NCBI GenBank assembly: GCA_002439285.1
Contig: DJTQ01000391.1
Location: 1-12,292 of the forward strand
Origin: Paenibacillaceae bacterium UBA6304
GTDB taxonomy: Bacteria > Bacillota > Bacilli > Paenibacillales > Paenibacillaceae
Length of the DNA: 12,292 bases
Reading direction: 5' to 3'
The position numbers and the translations under genes are program-made. Under the pieces are notes generated by a model, which had not been told where the DNA came from, searched no databases, and was given only the letters and a program-made list of their open reading frames with translations. Below are positions 5,014-11,802 of the stretch, piece after piece (the first letter of the stretch is position 1; every line of letters begins with the position of its first letter).

Positions 5014-7905
5014 ATGTCTATACGGACGACGATAGAAATTTCCGGAGCCAAGCAGAACAACTTGAACAATATCTCCATCGAGATTCCGCGGGATAAACTT
5101 ACAGTCATTACCGGGGTTTCCGGCTCAGGCAAGTCCTCGCTAGCCTTTGATGTCATCTACGGTGAGGGACAGAGGCGGTTTCTTGATTCCATTTCCAACT
5201 TCGCGAAGAGCCGCATTAGCCAACTCAAAAAAGCGAATGTCGACTATGTTCGGGGCCTGTCTCCCGTCATTGCTATTGAACAGAAGAAGGGAAATAACAA
5301 TCCCCGCTCCACGGTGGGAACCGTTACGGATATCAACGATTATTTAAGGTTGCTGTATTCGACTGCGGGAACCGGGGTTTGTCCTGATTGCGGGCATGCC
5401 TTAAAACAGCTCTCCGCGGCCCAGATCGCCGAGCGTATCTCGACGCTTCCCCAGGGAACGGTAGTTGAGCTGCGCGCCCCTGTCTATAAAGTTTATGGCG
5501 AGGACTACAGCTATACTTTTCATCAGTTACGTGAAAAAGGCTACAAGAACCTGCTTGTCGACGGCGAACCTTTCTCCTTGTCGGAAAAAAGCGAACTGGA
5601 TGAAACCGCCGAGTACCGCATAGAAGTGATCATCGATCGCTTCACGCTCAAGCAAGATACTTACATTCAGTTGGCCAAAACGATCGAGGCGACCATGTTG
5701 TCCCTCGACGAAGACATTATGATCCAAGTGGAGGTAGTGGGCGGCGTGGATCGCAGCTTCTACGCTTCTTACGGATGCCCGGAGCACCATACTTTTCTCT
5801 GCGAAATGCAGCCGTTCCACTTCTCCTTCAATTCGCCCGCGAGCGCTTGTCATACTTGTCTGGGCGTAGGTCTCTCTTTTGTGGTGGAGCCGCGATTCTT
5901 GGTGGTCGCTCCAGAGAGAAGCATCAATAAGGGGGCGCTTAAGAAAACGGTCTTCAACCCTGCGGGCAAGGACAGCTACCGGTCCGTACTGATGTACAGC
6001 TTGTCGCAGAAATATGGTTTTAGTATGGATACCCCGTTTAACGAGCTGCCCAAGCATATCCATGACATCTTATTTTACGGCACCAAGGGCGAGGTGCTTC
6101 CGATGCTGCAGCCGCCAAATTCGCAAAAAAGGAACTGGATGATCGGACGCGACCGGCCTTTCTGGGGATTTGTCCATGAAATGGAGAGCTGGTACAAGCA
6201 CTATATCCGCAAGTCGTCGACTTCCGAGGCTTTCGAACCGAATTTCATCAAGGAATGCATGATTGAGAAAATATGCCCGGAATGCCATGGTGCAAGACTG
6301 AAGAAACAGCGCCTTCAGGTGACGGTGGGCGGCAAGAGCATTGACCAGCTTAGTCGCATGCAGCTTCCTGAACTTATGGATTTCCTGGAGTCTCTCACTT
6401 TTGATGAAGAAGAAATCCGCGATGTAGCTGAGTCCATTCTTCGCGAGATTCAGGGGAGAGTTACACTCCTGATTGAAATCGGACTTCACTATATCAGTCT
6501 GGGTCGAAGAAGCGACAGTATCTCGGGCGGTGAAATGCAGCGGATCAAAATGTCCACGCAGATCAGTAGCGAGCTGATGGGGATGCTGTATGTGATGGAT
6601 GAGCCCAGCATCGGCCTGCATCCGCGGGATTCCAGCCGGGTTATTGAAACAATGAAGAAGCTGCGCGATAGCGGCAACACCGTGATCGTGGTCGAGCATG
6701 ATCTGGAGACGATCATGAACGCTGATCATATTATCGAAATCGGACCGGGTCCCGGTATTCACGGCGGTAATATCGTCGCTTCCGGAACGATGGAAGACAT
6801 CGCCCGAGAACCGGAATCGGTCACGGGCCGGTATTTATCCGGTATAGATAGTATTCCGGTGCCGGAGAAGCGGCGGAATCTGGGTGATACGTTTCTGTCG
6901 ATCCAGGGAGCCCGCGAGAACAATTTGAAAAACGTGGATCTGGACATTCCGCTGGGCGTATTTATCTGCATCACCGGGGTATCCGGATCAGGCAAAAGCT
7001 CACTGATCAATGAGATTCTTTATAAGCAGCTTAAAGTGCTAAAAACGGGGGCGCGAATAGTCGCCGGCGAACACGACTTCCTCTTTGGGGCGGATCTGAT
7101 GAATCATGTGATCAACATCGATCAGACTCCGATCGGCCGAAATAGCAAGTCCAATCCTGCTACTTATATCGGGATATACGATAAAATCCGCGATCTGTTC
7201 GCGATGCAACCGGAGGCGGTCAAACTGGGGTACCTGCCGATTGATTTTAGTCTCACCCATGCCGGCGGGACGAGATGCGAGCATTGCGCGGGCGACGGGA
7301 TCATCGTCACGAGCCTGCAGTTTATGGCGGATATCGAAACTATTTGCCCGGTTTGCAAAGGAATGCGCTTCTCCAAAGAAGGTCTCGAAATCAAGGTCCA
7401 GGGGAAAAGCATTGCCGATGTGCTTGAAATGACGGTAGAGGAAGCTGCCGAGTTTTTTAAGGACAACAAATATTTGCGGCATAAACTCGACATTATGAAT
7501 GAGCTGGGGCTCGGGTATATGTGTCTAGGTCAAAGCTCGACCACGCTTTCCGGCGGTGAAGCGCAGCGGGTGAAACTGGCTTACGAGTTGGCCAAGATCA
7601 AGAGGGGGGCTCACAACCTGTATATCCTTGATGAGCCTACGACGGGACTTCATCTCTCGGATATCAAGAAGCTGCTCTTTTCATTGAACAAGCTGGTGGA
7701 TCAAGGACACTCTGTGATCGTAATTGAGCACCACTTGGACGTGATGAAATCAGCCGACTACATTATTGATATGGGTCCGGAGGGAGGACACCAAGGGGGG
7801 GCCGTCGTCGCCGAAGGCACCCCGGAGCAGGTCGCCAGAGTTGAGGAGTCCTATACCGGATGGTATCTTCGTACGGTGCTTGATTTGCAGGGAACGAGCA
7901 AGTAA
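5014..7905 (+). CDS. UvrA paralogue (excinuclease ABC subunit A-like ATPase)
   Basis: At 963 residues this is as long as housekeeping UvrA. It has two ABC ATPase modules: Walker A GVSGSGKSS at 34-42 and 655-663, signature SGGE at 504-507 and LSGGE at 845-849, and Walker B MDEP (528-531) and LDEP (872-875). The segment between the first Walker A and the first zinc module (about 125-245) aligns in character with the UvrB-binding domain, which shorter UvrA2 proteins lack. The second zinc module is intact (C755, C758, C778, C781). The first reads C255-P-E-H258 ... C279-x2-C282, with histidine replacing one cysteine. UvrA normally scans DNA for bulky lesions and loads UvrB. Here no uvrB is adjacent and the partner gene is a nucleotidyltransferase, so I infer an accessory paralogue, possibly for drug-damaged DNA. 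AGAGGGGA lies 8 bases before the ATG. Confidence 0.85.
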   Translation: MSIRTTIEISGAKQNNLNNISIEIPRDKLTVITGVSGSGKSSLAFDVIYGEGQRRFLDSISNFAKSRISQLKKANVDYVRGLSPVIAIEQKKGNNNPRSTVGTVTDINDYLRLLYSTAGTGVCPDCGHALKQLSAAQIAERISTLPQGTVVELRAPVYKVYGEDYSYTFHQLREKGYKNLLVDGEPFSLSEKSELDETAEYRIEVIIDRFTLKQDTYIQLAKTIEATMLSLDEDIMIQVEVVGGVDRSFYASYGCPEHHTFLCEMQPFHFSFNSPASACHTCLGVGLSFVVEPRFLVVAPERSINKGALKKTVFNPAGKDSYRSVLMYSLSQKYGFSMDTPFNELPKHIHDILFYGTKGEVLPMLQPPNSQKRNWMIGRDRPFWGFVHEMESWYKHYIRKSSTSEAFEPNFIKECMIEKICPECHGARLKKQRLQVTVGGKSIDQLSRMQLPELMDFLESLTFDEEEIRDVAESILREIQGRVTLLIEIGLHYISLGRRSDSISGGEMQRIKMSTQISSELMGMLYVMDEPSIGLHPRDSSRVIETMKKLRDSGNTVIVVEHDLETIMNADHIIEIGPGPGIHGGNIVASGTMEDIAREPESVTGRYLSGIDSIPVPEKRRNLGDTFLSIQGARENNLKNVDLDIPLGVFICITGVSGSGKSSLINEILYKQLKVLKTGARIVAGEHDFLFGADLMNHVINIDQTPIGRNSKSNPATYIGIYDKIRDLFAMQPEAVKLGYLPIDFSLTHAGGTRCEHCAGDGIIVTSLQFMADIETICPVCKGMRFSKEGLEIKVQGKSIADVLEMTVEEAAEFFKDNKYLRHKLDIMNELGLGYMCLGQSSTTLSGGEAQRVKLAYELAKIKRGAHNLYILDEPTTGLHLSDIKKLLFSLNKLVDQGHSVIVIEHHLDVMKSADYIIDMGPEGGHQGGAVVAEGTPEQVARVEESYTGWYLRTVLDLQGTSK

Positions 7906-7930
7906 GTTGGGATTCATCCATTCATAAAAG

Positions 7931-7970
7931 AAAAGTGCTTCACCGATTATCATTCGGGTAAGCACTTTTT
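7931..7970 (+). terminator. Strong rho-independent terminator after the uvrA-like gene
   Basis: A perfect 10-bp outer stem (AAAAGTGCTT with AAGCACTTTT) encloses a further ACCGA/TCGGGT pairing with one bulge and is followed by T residues. It lies 25 bases after the UvrA-like stop codon. Because the outer stem also begins with A residues, it could stop transcription in both directions. Confidence 0.85.
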
Positions 7971-8170
7971 CTAAATTGAGGAAGTCACTTTTTTTAACAG
8001 GCTCTAACAAGTTTAATAAATACGCATTGCCGCTTTCTTTAGGAGAATCATTTCGGATGTGTTCTTCCAGACAAAGTCTTGATTTATGGTTTTATAAGGC
8101 CTTATAGATCAGATTGTAGCAGTTTACGCTGCGTCAATTGCAAGCGTATTTTTCATAGTGCAACCTACAG
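7971..8170. other. Intergenic stretch without a convincing gene; second hairpin and a palindrome
   Basis: About 200 bases between the UvrA-like terminator and the XRE promoter hold no open frame with a ribosome binding site. A minus-strand frame across 7971-8070 stays open and runs on antisense into the UvrA-like gene, but it has neither a start signal nor a recognisable product. Two structures stand out: the perfect 14-bp palindrome TATAAGGCCTTATA at 8093-8106 and the hairpin with T-run at 8125-8153. The stretch could be the remains of a lost gene or could encode a small RNA; neither is shown. Confidence 0.4.
8125..8153 (+). terminator. Terminator-like hairpin with no obvious gene in front
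   Basis: TACGCTGC pairs with GCA-A-GCGTA (8 bp, one bulged A) around a seven-base loop, followed by five T. The only upstream plus-strand gene already has a terminator 155 bases earlier. It may end a small RNA or a decayed gene. Confidence 0.45.
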
Positions 8171-8199
8171 TTGACACATTGCCAACCTTACTTGATAGT
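8171..8199 (+). promoter_or_regulatory. Sigma-A-type promoter of the XRE gene
   Basis: A consensus -35 TTGACA at 8171-8176 is followed after 17 bases by GATAGT at 8194-8199 (four of six matches to TATAAT). The start codon chosen for the XRE gene is 45 bases downstream of the -10 box. Confidence 0.6.
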
Positions 8200-8243
8200 C
8201 GAAAATCCGGAACTTGTTATATGATGAGCATGAGGTGATGACG

Positions 8244-9044
8244 ATGGACTTTGCAAATAAATTGCAAAGATACAGAAAGCAAAAGGGAATGTCTCAAGAA
8301 AATTTGGCCGAGGTCATTGGCGTTTCCCGGCAAGCCGTGTCTAAGTGGGAATCGGGACAGTCTTACCCTGAGATGGATAAGATTGTCACATTAAGTGAAC
8401 TTTTTCACGTGTCTATAGATCATCTGGTCAAGGATACGCCAAGCGATGGCGGAGAAACCCGACAAACACAAATGCCGGAGATCACCCACGTCGGTGTACG
8501 TCCCCATTTTCATTATGAATACAAGAGTAAGAAAACCTTATTCGGAGTCCCGTTAGTCCACATTCATGTTGGACGCGGTATTTACGTCGCCAAAGGCATT
8601 ATTGCCATAGGCAATATTTCAATCGGAGCCGTCTCGATCGGGATACTTGCATTGGGCGGCTTATGCCTTGGCGCGCTTGCTGCAGGCTTTATTAGTCTTG
8701 CGGCATTGGCTATAGCTTTGCTGCTGGCAATGGGGGGAACCGCAGTTGCCGCTCTTGCAGTGGGCGGGCTAGCGCTAGGAATAGTGGCCATCGGCGGCCT
8801 GTCGATCGGCATGTTCTCCTTAGGCGGCTGCGCCATCGCTTCGCATATTGCTATCGGAGGATATGCCAGTGGCCATATCGCCATTGGCGATACAGTAAAT
8901 GGAGCCTGCACGTTGGCTATCCAAGACAATGACTTCAGCAGTATCCAAGCCGGGCAGGTGAGGCAGCTGATTAATCAAGAATACCCGAATTTGTGGAAGC
9001 CGCTGGTGGGACGGGTAATCGGTCTTTTTAGCAACTCAAACTGA
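8244..9044 (+). CDS. XRE-type HTH regulator with hydrophobic pentad-repeat domain
   Basis: The 266-residue product begins with a standard XRE helix-turn-helix (1-62; LAEVIGVSRQAVSKWESG is the recognition unit). A linker follows, with a conserved-looking PLVHIHVGRG (103-112). From about 119 to 215 the chain is a string of about eighteen five-residue repeats of the form x-x-(A/S)-(I/L/V)-G, for example IIAIG NISIG AVSIG ILALG, with one-residue slips after the eighth and near the end. A hydrophilic tail (217-266) closes it. Five-residue periodicity recalls the right-handed helix of pentapeptide-repeat proteins, but this stretch is nearly all hydrophobic plus glycine, so membrane association is also possible. 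Similar HTH proteins with IAIG repeats occur in Bacillota without known function. ATG 8244 is preferred because GAGGTG at 8232-8237 is six bases upstream; in-frame starts at 8214 and 8238 lack a good site. Confidence 0.8.
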   Translation: MDFANKLQRYRKQKGMSQENLAEVIGVSRQAVSKWESGQSYPEMDKIVTLSELFHVSIDHLVKDTPSDGGETRQTQMPEITHVGVRPHFHYEYKSKKTLFGVPLVHIHVGRGIYVAKGIIAIGNISIGAVSIGILALGGLCLGALAAGFISLAALAIALLLAMGGTAVAALAVGGLALGIVAIGGLSIGMFSLGGCAIASHIAIGGYASGHIAIGDTVNGACTLAIQDNDFSSIQAGQVRQLINQEYPNLWKPLVGRVIGLFSNSN

Positions 9045-9148
9045 ATGATCATTTCGCGCTTTATTCTAGCAAATCGCTACCGGATATATTCTTTGTATAG
9101 TATGATTTGTAGCAATAACTTTCATTAATTGAACCGGTGGTGATTGAA

Positions 9149-10165
9149 ATGATTCGATATCCTATTTTAAAAGATGGAGCAACAATCGGGGTAACCGCAC
9201 CTTCTTCCGGGTTGGAAGAGAAACTGCATGATTTAGTAAACCGTGCCTGTGATCGGCTAATGTTAAGAGGATTCAATGCGGTTTGCGGTGAAACGGTGTG
9301 GACCCAGCATAAGGCCAAATCGGCGCCCGCCCAAATTCGTGCCAGTGAATTCAATGACATGATGCAAAATGATGATATCGGCCTCATTATTCCTCCTTGG
9401 GGCGGAGAATTGTTAATCGAAATTTTGGAGTACATTGATTTTGAGCATTTGAACAGTAAGTGGATTTTGGGATATTCGGACCTCAGTGTGCTGCTGATGG
9501 CTATAACACTAAAAACAGGCCTAGCTACGGCGCACGGGACGAATCTGGTCGATTTAAGGGGCGAGTACAGCGATGATACCACAGCTATGTGGCATTCCGT
9601 TTTATCAACTCAATCGGGGGAATCCGTCGTTCAGCATTCATCGTCGCTTTATCAAAAGGAATGGAATCATGCCGCCGAATCCCCGTGTGTGTACCATTTA
9701 ACGGAACAGACTTGCTGGAAGATTGCATCCGGTGCGAATGCAAAGATACAAGGCCGCCTGCTTGGAGGCTGTATCGACATGATCCGGCATTTGATCGGCA
9801 CTCCATACGGGGATTTGCGTCATTTTCAAAGTGCACATATCCATAATGAACCGATATTGTGGTACTTGGAAAACTGTGAAATGTCGACTACGGATTTACG
9901 CAGATCACTGGTTCAGATGAAATTGGCCGGCTGGTTCGATCGCTGTTCCGGGCTTATGTTCGGCAGAAGCAGTGCAAACATGCCTGTTGAAAATTATACA
10001 GTGGAAGATCTCTATGAGGAACTGACCGGGGAATTAGGAATTCCGGTGATTTACGATATCGATTGCGGGCATGTTCCTCCGCAACTTACGTTTATAAACG
10101 GAGCTTATGCCGAGGTTGAGGTTAATGAAGGAAAAGGGACGGTAACACAGTATTTTAGGCCTTGA
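9149..10165 (+). CDS. S66 family peptidase (LD-carboxypeptidase / MccF-like)
   Basis: The 338-residue protein has the three conserved regions of peptidase family S66: the nucleophile serine in GYSDLS (S110), the glutamate in YLENCEMS (E241) and the histidine in CGHVPPQLTF (H308). It also has the family motifs IGVTAPSSG (13-21), PPWGGE near 82-87 and GRLLGGCIDMI (203-213). S66 enzymes either trim the terminal D-alanine from L,D-linked cell-wall tetrapeptides in the cytoplasm (LdcA) or cleave microcin C-like peptide-nucleotide toxins for immunity (MccF). The absence of a signal peptide fits both. The start is ATG 9149 after GGTGGTGAT; GTG codons at 9137 and 9140 lie within that site. The stop overlaps the TTG of a short ORF by four bases. 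No clear promoter is visible in the 104-base gap from the XRE gene, so the two could be co-transcribed. Confidence 0.85.
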   Translation: MIRYPILKDGATIGVTAPSSGLEEKLHDLVNRACDRLMLRGFNAVCGETVWTQHKAKSAPAQIRASEFNDMMQNDDIGLIIPPWGGELLIEILEYIDFEHLNSKWILGYSDLSVLLMAITLKTGLATAHGTNLVDLRGEYSDDTTAMWHSVLSTQSGESVVQHSSSLYQKEWNHAAESPCVYHLTEQTCWKIASGANAKIQGRLLGGCIDMIRHLIGTPYGDLRHFQSAHIHNEPILWYLENCEMSTTDLRRSLVQMKLAGWFDRCSGLMFGRSSANMPVENYTVEDLYEELTGELGIPVIYDIDCGHVPPQLTFINGAYAEVEVNEGKGTVTQYFRP

Positions 10166-10269
10166 ATACAAGACTTGCCGAGAATAAGATTGAGTTCAAA
10201 ACCGATGAATTTGGTAATGTTCGCATAAAGGAGTCTGATATCAATAAAGCTGTAATATGCTGCAGTTAA
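10162..10269 (+). CDS. Possible 35-residue ORF overlapping the S66 peptidase stop, or a gene remnant
   Basis: A TTG at 10162 overlaps the TGA of the S66 gene in a TTGA arrangement typical of translational coupling. The frame runs for 35 residues to TAA. The product is hydrophilic and acidic in the middle (KIEFKTDEFGNVRIKESD) and ends AVICCS. It has a natural amino acid composition but no real ribosome binding site. It may be a genuine small protein or the leftover end of a gene. I do not recognise it. Confidence 0.25.
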   Translation: MNTRLAENKIEFKTDEFGNVRIKESDINKAVICCS

Positions 10270-10290
10270 TACACAAACCTTGCGATGAGT

Positions 10291-10325
10291 AACAAGACAC
10301 CGGCATTTATGCAGGTGTCTTGTTT
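10291..10325 (+). terminator. Terminator-like hairpin after the S66 region
   Basis: AACAAGACACC pairs perfectly with GGTGTCTTGTT (11 bp), and GCA/TGC inside extends the stem past a single mismatch to a four-base loop. The T-rich tail (TTGTTTG) is short and interrupted, so efficiency may be modest. Confidence 0.6.
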
Positions 10326-10338
10326 GCGGATGAATTCG

Positions 10339-10367
10339 TTGACATTTCGAGAAAAATCATATATAAA
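10339..10367 (+). promoter_or_regulatory. Strong sigma-A promoter ahead of the GPP34-like gene
   Basis: TTGACA at 10339-10344, a 17-base spacer and TATAAA at 10362-10367 make eleven of twelve consensus matches. Transcription should begin near 10374, immediately before the heptamer repeats, giving a 5' leader of about 95 bases. Confidence 0.75.
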
Positions 10368-10374
10368 TAAATCA

Positions 10375-10427
10375 TAAGTAGTAAGTAGTAAGTAGTAAGT
10401 AGTAAGTAGTAAGTAATAAGTAATAAG
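10375..10427. repeat. Tandem heptamer repeat, about 7.5 copies
   Basis: Five perfect copies of TAAGTAG (10375-10409) are followed by two TAAGTAA copies (10410-10423) and a partial TAAG. The array lies at the predicted transcription start of the downstream gene and 40 bases before its start codon. Such arrays change length by slipped-strand mispairing in other bacteria. Confidence 0.9.
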
Positions 10428-10467
10428 CGAAAGTCACGTCTATTCTTAAGGATTGGGGAGATGGCGG

Positions 10468-11460
10468 ATGACGGAATTGAAATTGGCTGAGAGCTTTGCG
10501 ATAGTTGCATTGAATGCACAGCGAAGTCTTGAGTTGACGATGGCGAAAAAAGTGGCGCTCCGTTGTATGGCGGCTGCGGTAATATTGGAGCTTCATCTGG
10601 AAGACGGGCTGCAGAATCAAACGGCTCAAAAGCGTTTGAAGCAGGATACAACAGGCGGATCGGCGGAAGGAACCTATCGGACAACGGTATTGGTGCCGCT
10701 CGCAGGCGGTAAGCGAAAGCTGAACCGGGAGCTCTCCTGGTGGCTGCATAGAGTGTCCCGCTTGTCCACCGGAAAGCTGGTCCGATTTGAACGAAGCATT
10801 GCTGCTTCGCTGGAGGAACGGGGACTGCTGGAGGAGATTCCGCATCTGCTTGGCTGTGATTTGTACTTCCATTCGGCCGGCGTATCTATCAAGGAATACC
10901 GCAGCCACGCCAGCGAATACGCAAGGATCACGGAGCATTTGCGTGCGGATGTCCTGGAAGATGGAGTAATGACGGATCATTCGGTGTGTATGCTGTGGTT
11001 GCTGCGGGAAAGCGGTTGTATGCATGATTTGTTTTCGCGAAATGAACTGGATCAGGTCACCCGGAAAATGGTCAGCCTGATGCAAAGCCAGCCTCTGGCC
11101 AAGACCCTGTATCCTCTGTGGGTCCGCCGTGGCTTCGAAATTGCCGTCAAGCAGATCCTGCAATTCAAGAAACGGGCCGTATCGACACAGACGGGAAGCG
11201 GGGTGAATTTTCTGTTCCCGATTCTCGAGCGCTCGCAGGCGATATTTATTGATACAGAGGCGATGCTCCCCGGCCCCGGAGCAAGGCTGAGTGATGTACT
11301 GGCACGGCTTGAATCTAAGGGACATCGGGTCCAGGTGCTAAGCAAAGGCCAGGTTCCGATCCTCAAAATCGATAATTTGGTCTACGAAGCGATTCCGCAT
11401 GCAGTCTACGGAAGAGTACCCATCCATGGGGTACGCCTGCTTCCGAAACACCCGGTTTAA
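10468..11460 (+). CDS. Uncharacterised protein, GPP34 (GOLPH3)-like
   Basis: The 330-residue product opens with ELKLAESFAIVALNAQRS, then a hydrophobic helical segment (MAAAVILELHLEDGL, 34-48). Later come an LEERGLLEE turn and MTDHSVCMLWLLRESGCMHDLF. This order resembles the all-helical GPP34 fold, whose eukaryotic member binds phosphatidylinositol 4-phosphate; bacterial members have no settled role. The last ~90 residues (from about 240, with IFIDTEAMLPGPGARLSDVL) do not suggest a family to me. No signal peptide or true transmembrane segment is seen, so it is probably cytoplasmic or peripheral to the membrane. ATG 10468 follows GGGGAG by seven bases; an in-frame TTG at 10453 is less likely. 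A MerR-type gene follows after 12 bases, probably in the same transcript. The GPP34 match is from motif memory and is moderate. Confidence 0.7.
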   Translation: MTELKLAESFAIVALNAQRSLELTMAKKVALRCMAAAVILELHLEDGLQNQTAQKRLKQDTTGGSAEGTYRTTVLVPLAGGKRKLNRELSWWLHRVSRLSTGKLVRFERSIAASLEERGLLEEIPHLLGCDLYFHSAGVSIKEYRSHASEYARITEHLRADVLEDGVMTDHSVCMLWLLRESGCMHDLFSRNELDQVTRKMVSLMQSQPLAKTLYPLWVRRGFEIAVKQILQFKKRAVSTQTGSGVNFLFPILERSQAIFIDTEAMLPGPGARLSDVLARLESKGHRVQVLSKGQVPILKIDNLVYEAIPHAVYGRVPIHGVRLLPKHPV

Positions 11461-11472
11461 AGGAGCACATTC

Positions 11473-11736
11473 ATGTCCAGACAACGTTCCATGGAAGCGA
11501 TTCTGGCTTCCGAATACGTATCGATCGGCGAATTGACGCGGCTAACGGGGGCAAGGTACAGTACGCTGAAATTTTACACGGAAGAAGGCATGCTGCCGTT
11601 TGAACAGGCGGAGGAGAACCTGACGCGAAGATATTTCAGAGAGAGCACTGTGGAGCTTATTTCCCGGATCAAGCAAATGAAGGCGGACGGTTTGTCGATT
11701 CCGCAAATTAAGAATGCGCTAAAGGAAAAGCGTTAG
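11473..11736 (+). CDS. Small MerR-type transcriptional regulator
   Basis: The 87-residue product is little more than a MerR winged-helix DNA-binding domain. YVSIGELTRLTGARYSTLKFY (about 16-36) is the helix-turn-helix, EEGMLPFEQAEENLTRRYF (38-56) the wing, and IKQMKADGLSIPQIKNAL the following helices. The long dimerisation helix and effector domain of full-length MerR proteins (usually over 110 residues) are missing, so it either dimerises differently or needs a partner. AAAGGAG, which overlaps the previous stop codon, provides the ribosome binding site. The 12-base spacing indicates an operon with the GPP34-like gene, which it may regulate. Confidence 0.8.
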   Translation: MSRQRSMEAILASEYVSIGELTRLTGARYSTLKFYTEEGMLPFEQAEENLTRRYFRESTVELISRIKQMKADGLSIPQIKNALKEKR

Positions 11737-11758
11737 CTGATTCGCTACGCCATTTCTT
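11730..11758 (+). terminator. Weak terminator candidate after the MerR gene
   Basis: GCGT-T-AGC pairs with GCTACGC (7 bp, one bulged T) around a six-base loop, followed by the pyrimidine-rich CATTTCTT. The hairpin overlaps the MerR stop codon. The U-tract is interrupted, so termination may be partial. Confidence 0.45.
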
Positions 11759-11767
11759 GACTCCCCA

Positions 11768-11796
11768 TTGACGGCACCTGTTCATTTTTATATAAT
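11768..11796 (+). promoter_or_regulatory. Sigma-A promoter of the leuS T-box leader
   Basis: TTGACG at 11768-11773, a 17-base spacer and a perfect TATAAT at 11791-11796. Transcription should start near 11803, about 310 bases before the leuS start codon, as expected for a T-box-controlled gene. Confidence 0.85.
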
Positions 11797-11802
11797 GGTT
11801 GG

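Noticed and set aside
5527..6762. Long minus-strand frames (178 and 230 residues) under the uvrA-like gene
   Set aside because: They mirror a gene with Walker, signature and zinc motifs on the plus strand and show no domain of their own.
7750..8010. Minus-strand frame of 86 residues crossing the uvrA-like stop and terminator
   Set aside because: It runs through a strong terminator hairpin and then antisense into the UvrA-like coding region, with no ribosome binding site or recognisable product.
10285..10371. 28-residue plus-strand ORF starting at ATG 10285
   Set aside because: It runs through the terminator-like hairpin and the promoter of the next operon and has no ribosome binding site.
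10375..10427. Heptamer array considered as a CRISPR array or a plasmid-type iteron
   Set aside because: The units are seven bases with no spacers, and no cas or replication-initiator gene is present; the position at a transcription start fits a simple sequence repeat.
10372..11325. 317-residue minus-strand frame with a tyrosine-leucine-threonine repeat end
   Set aside because: The YYLLLTT repeats are simply the heptamer array read on the other strand, and the rest is antisense to the GPP34-like gene, which has a promoter and ribosome binding site.
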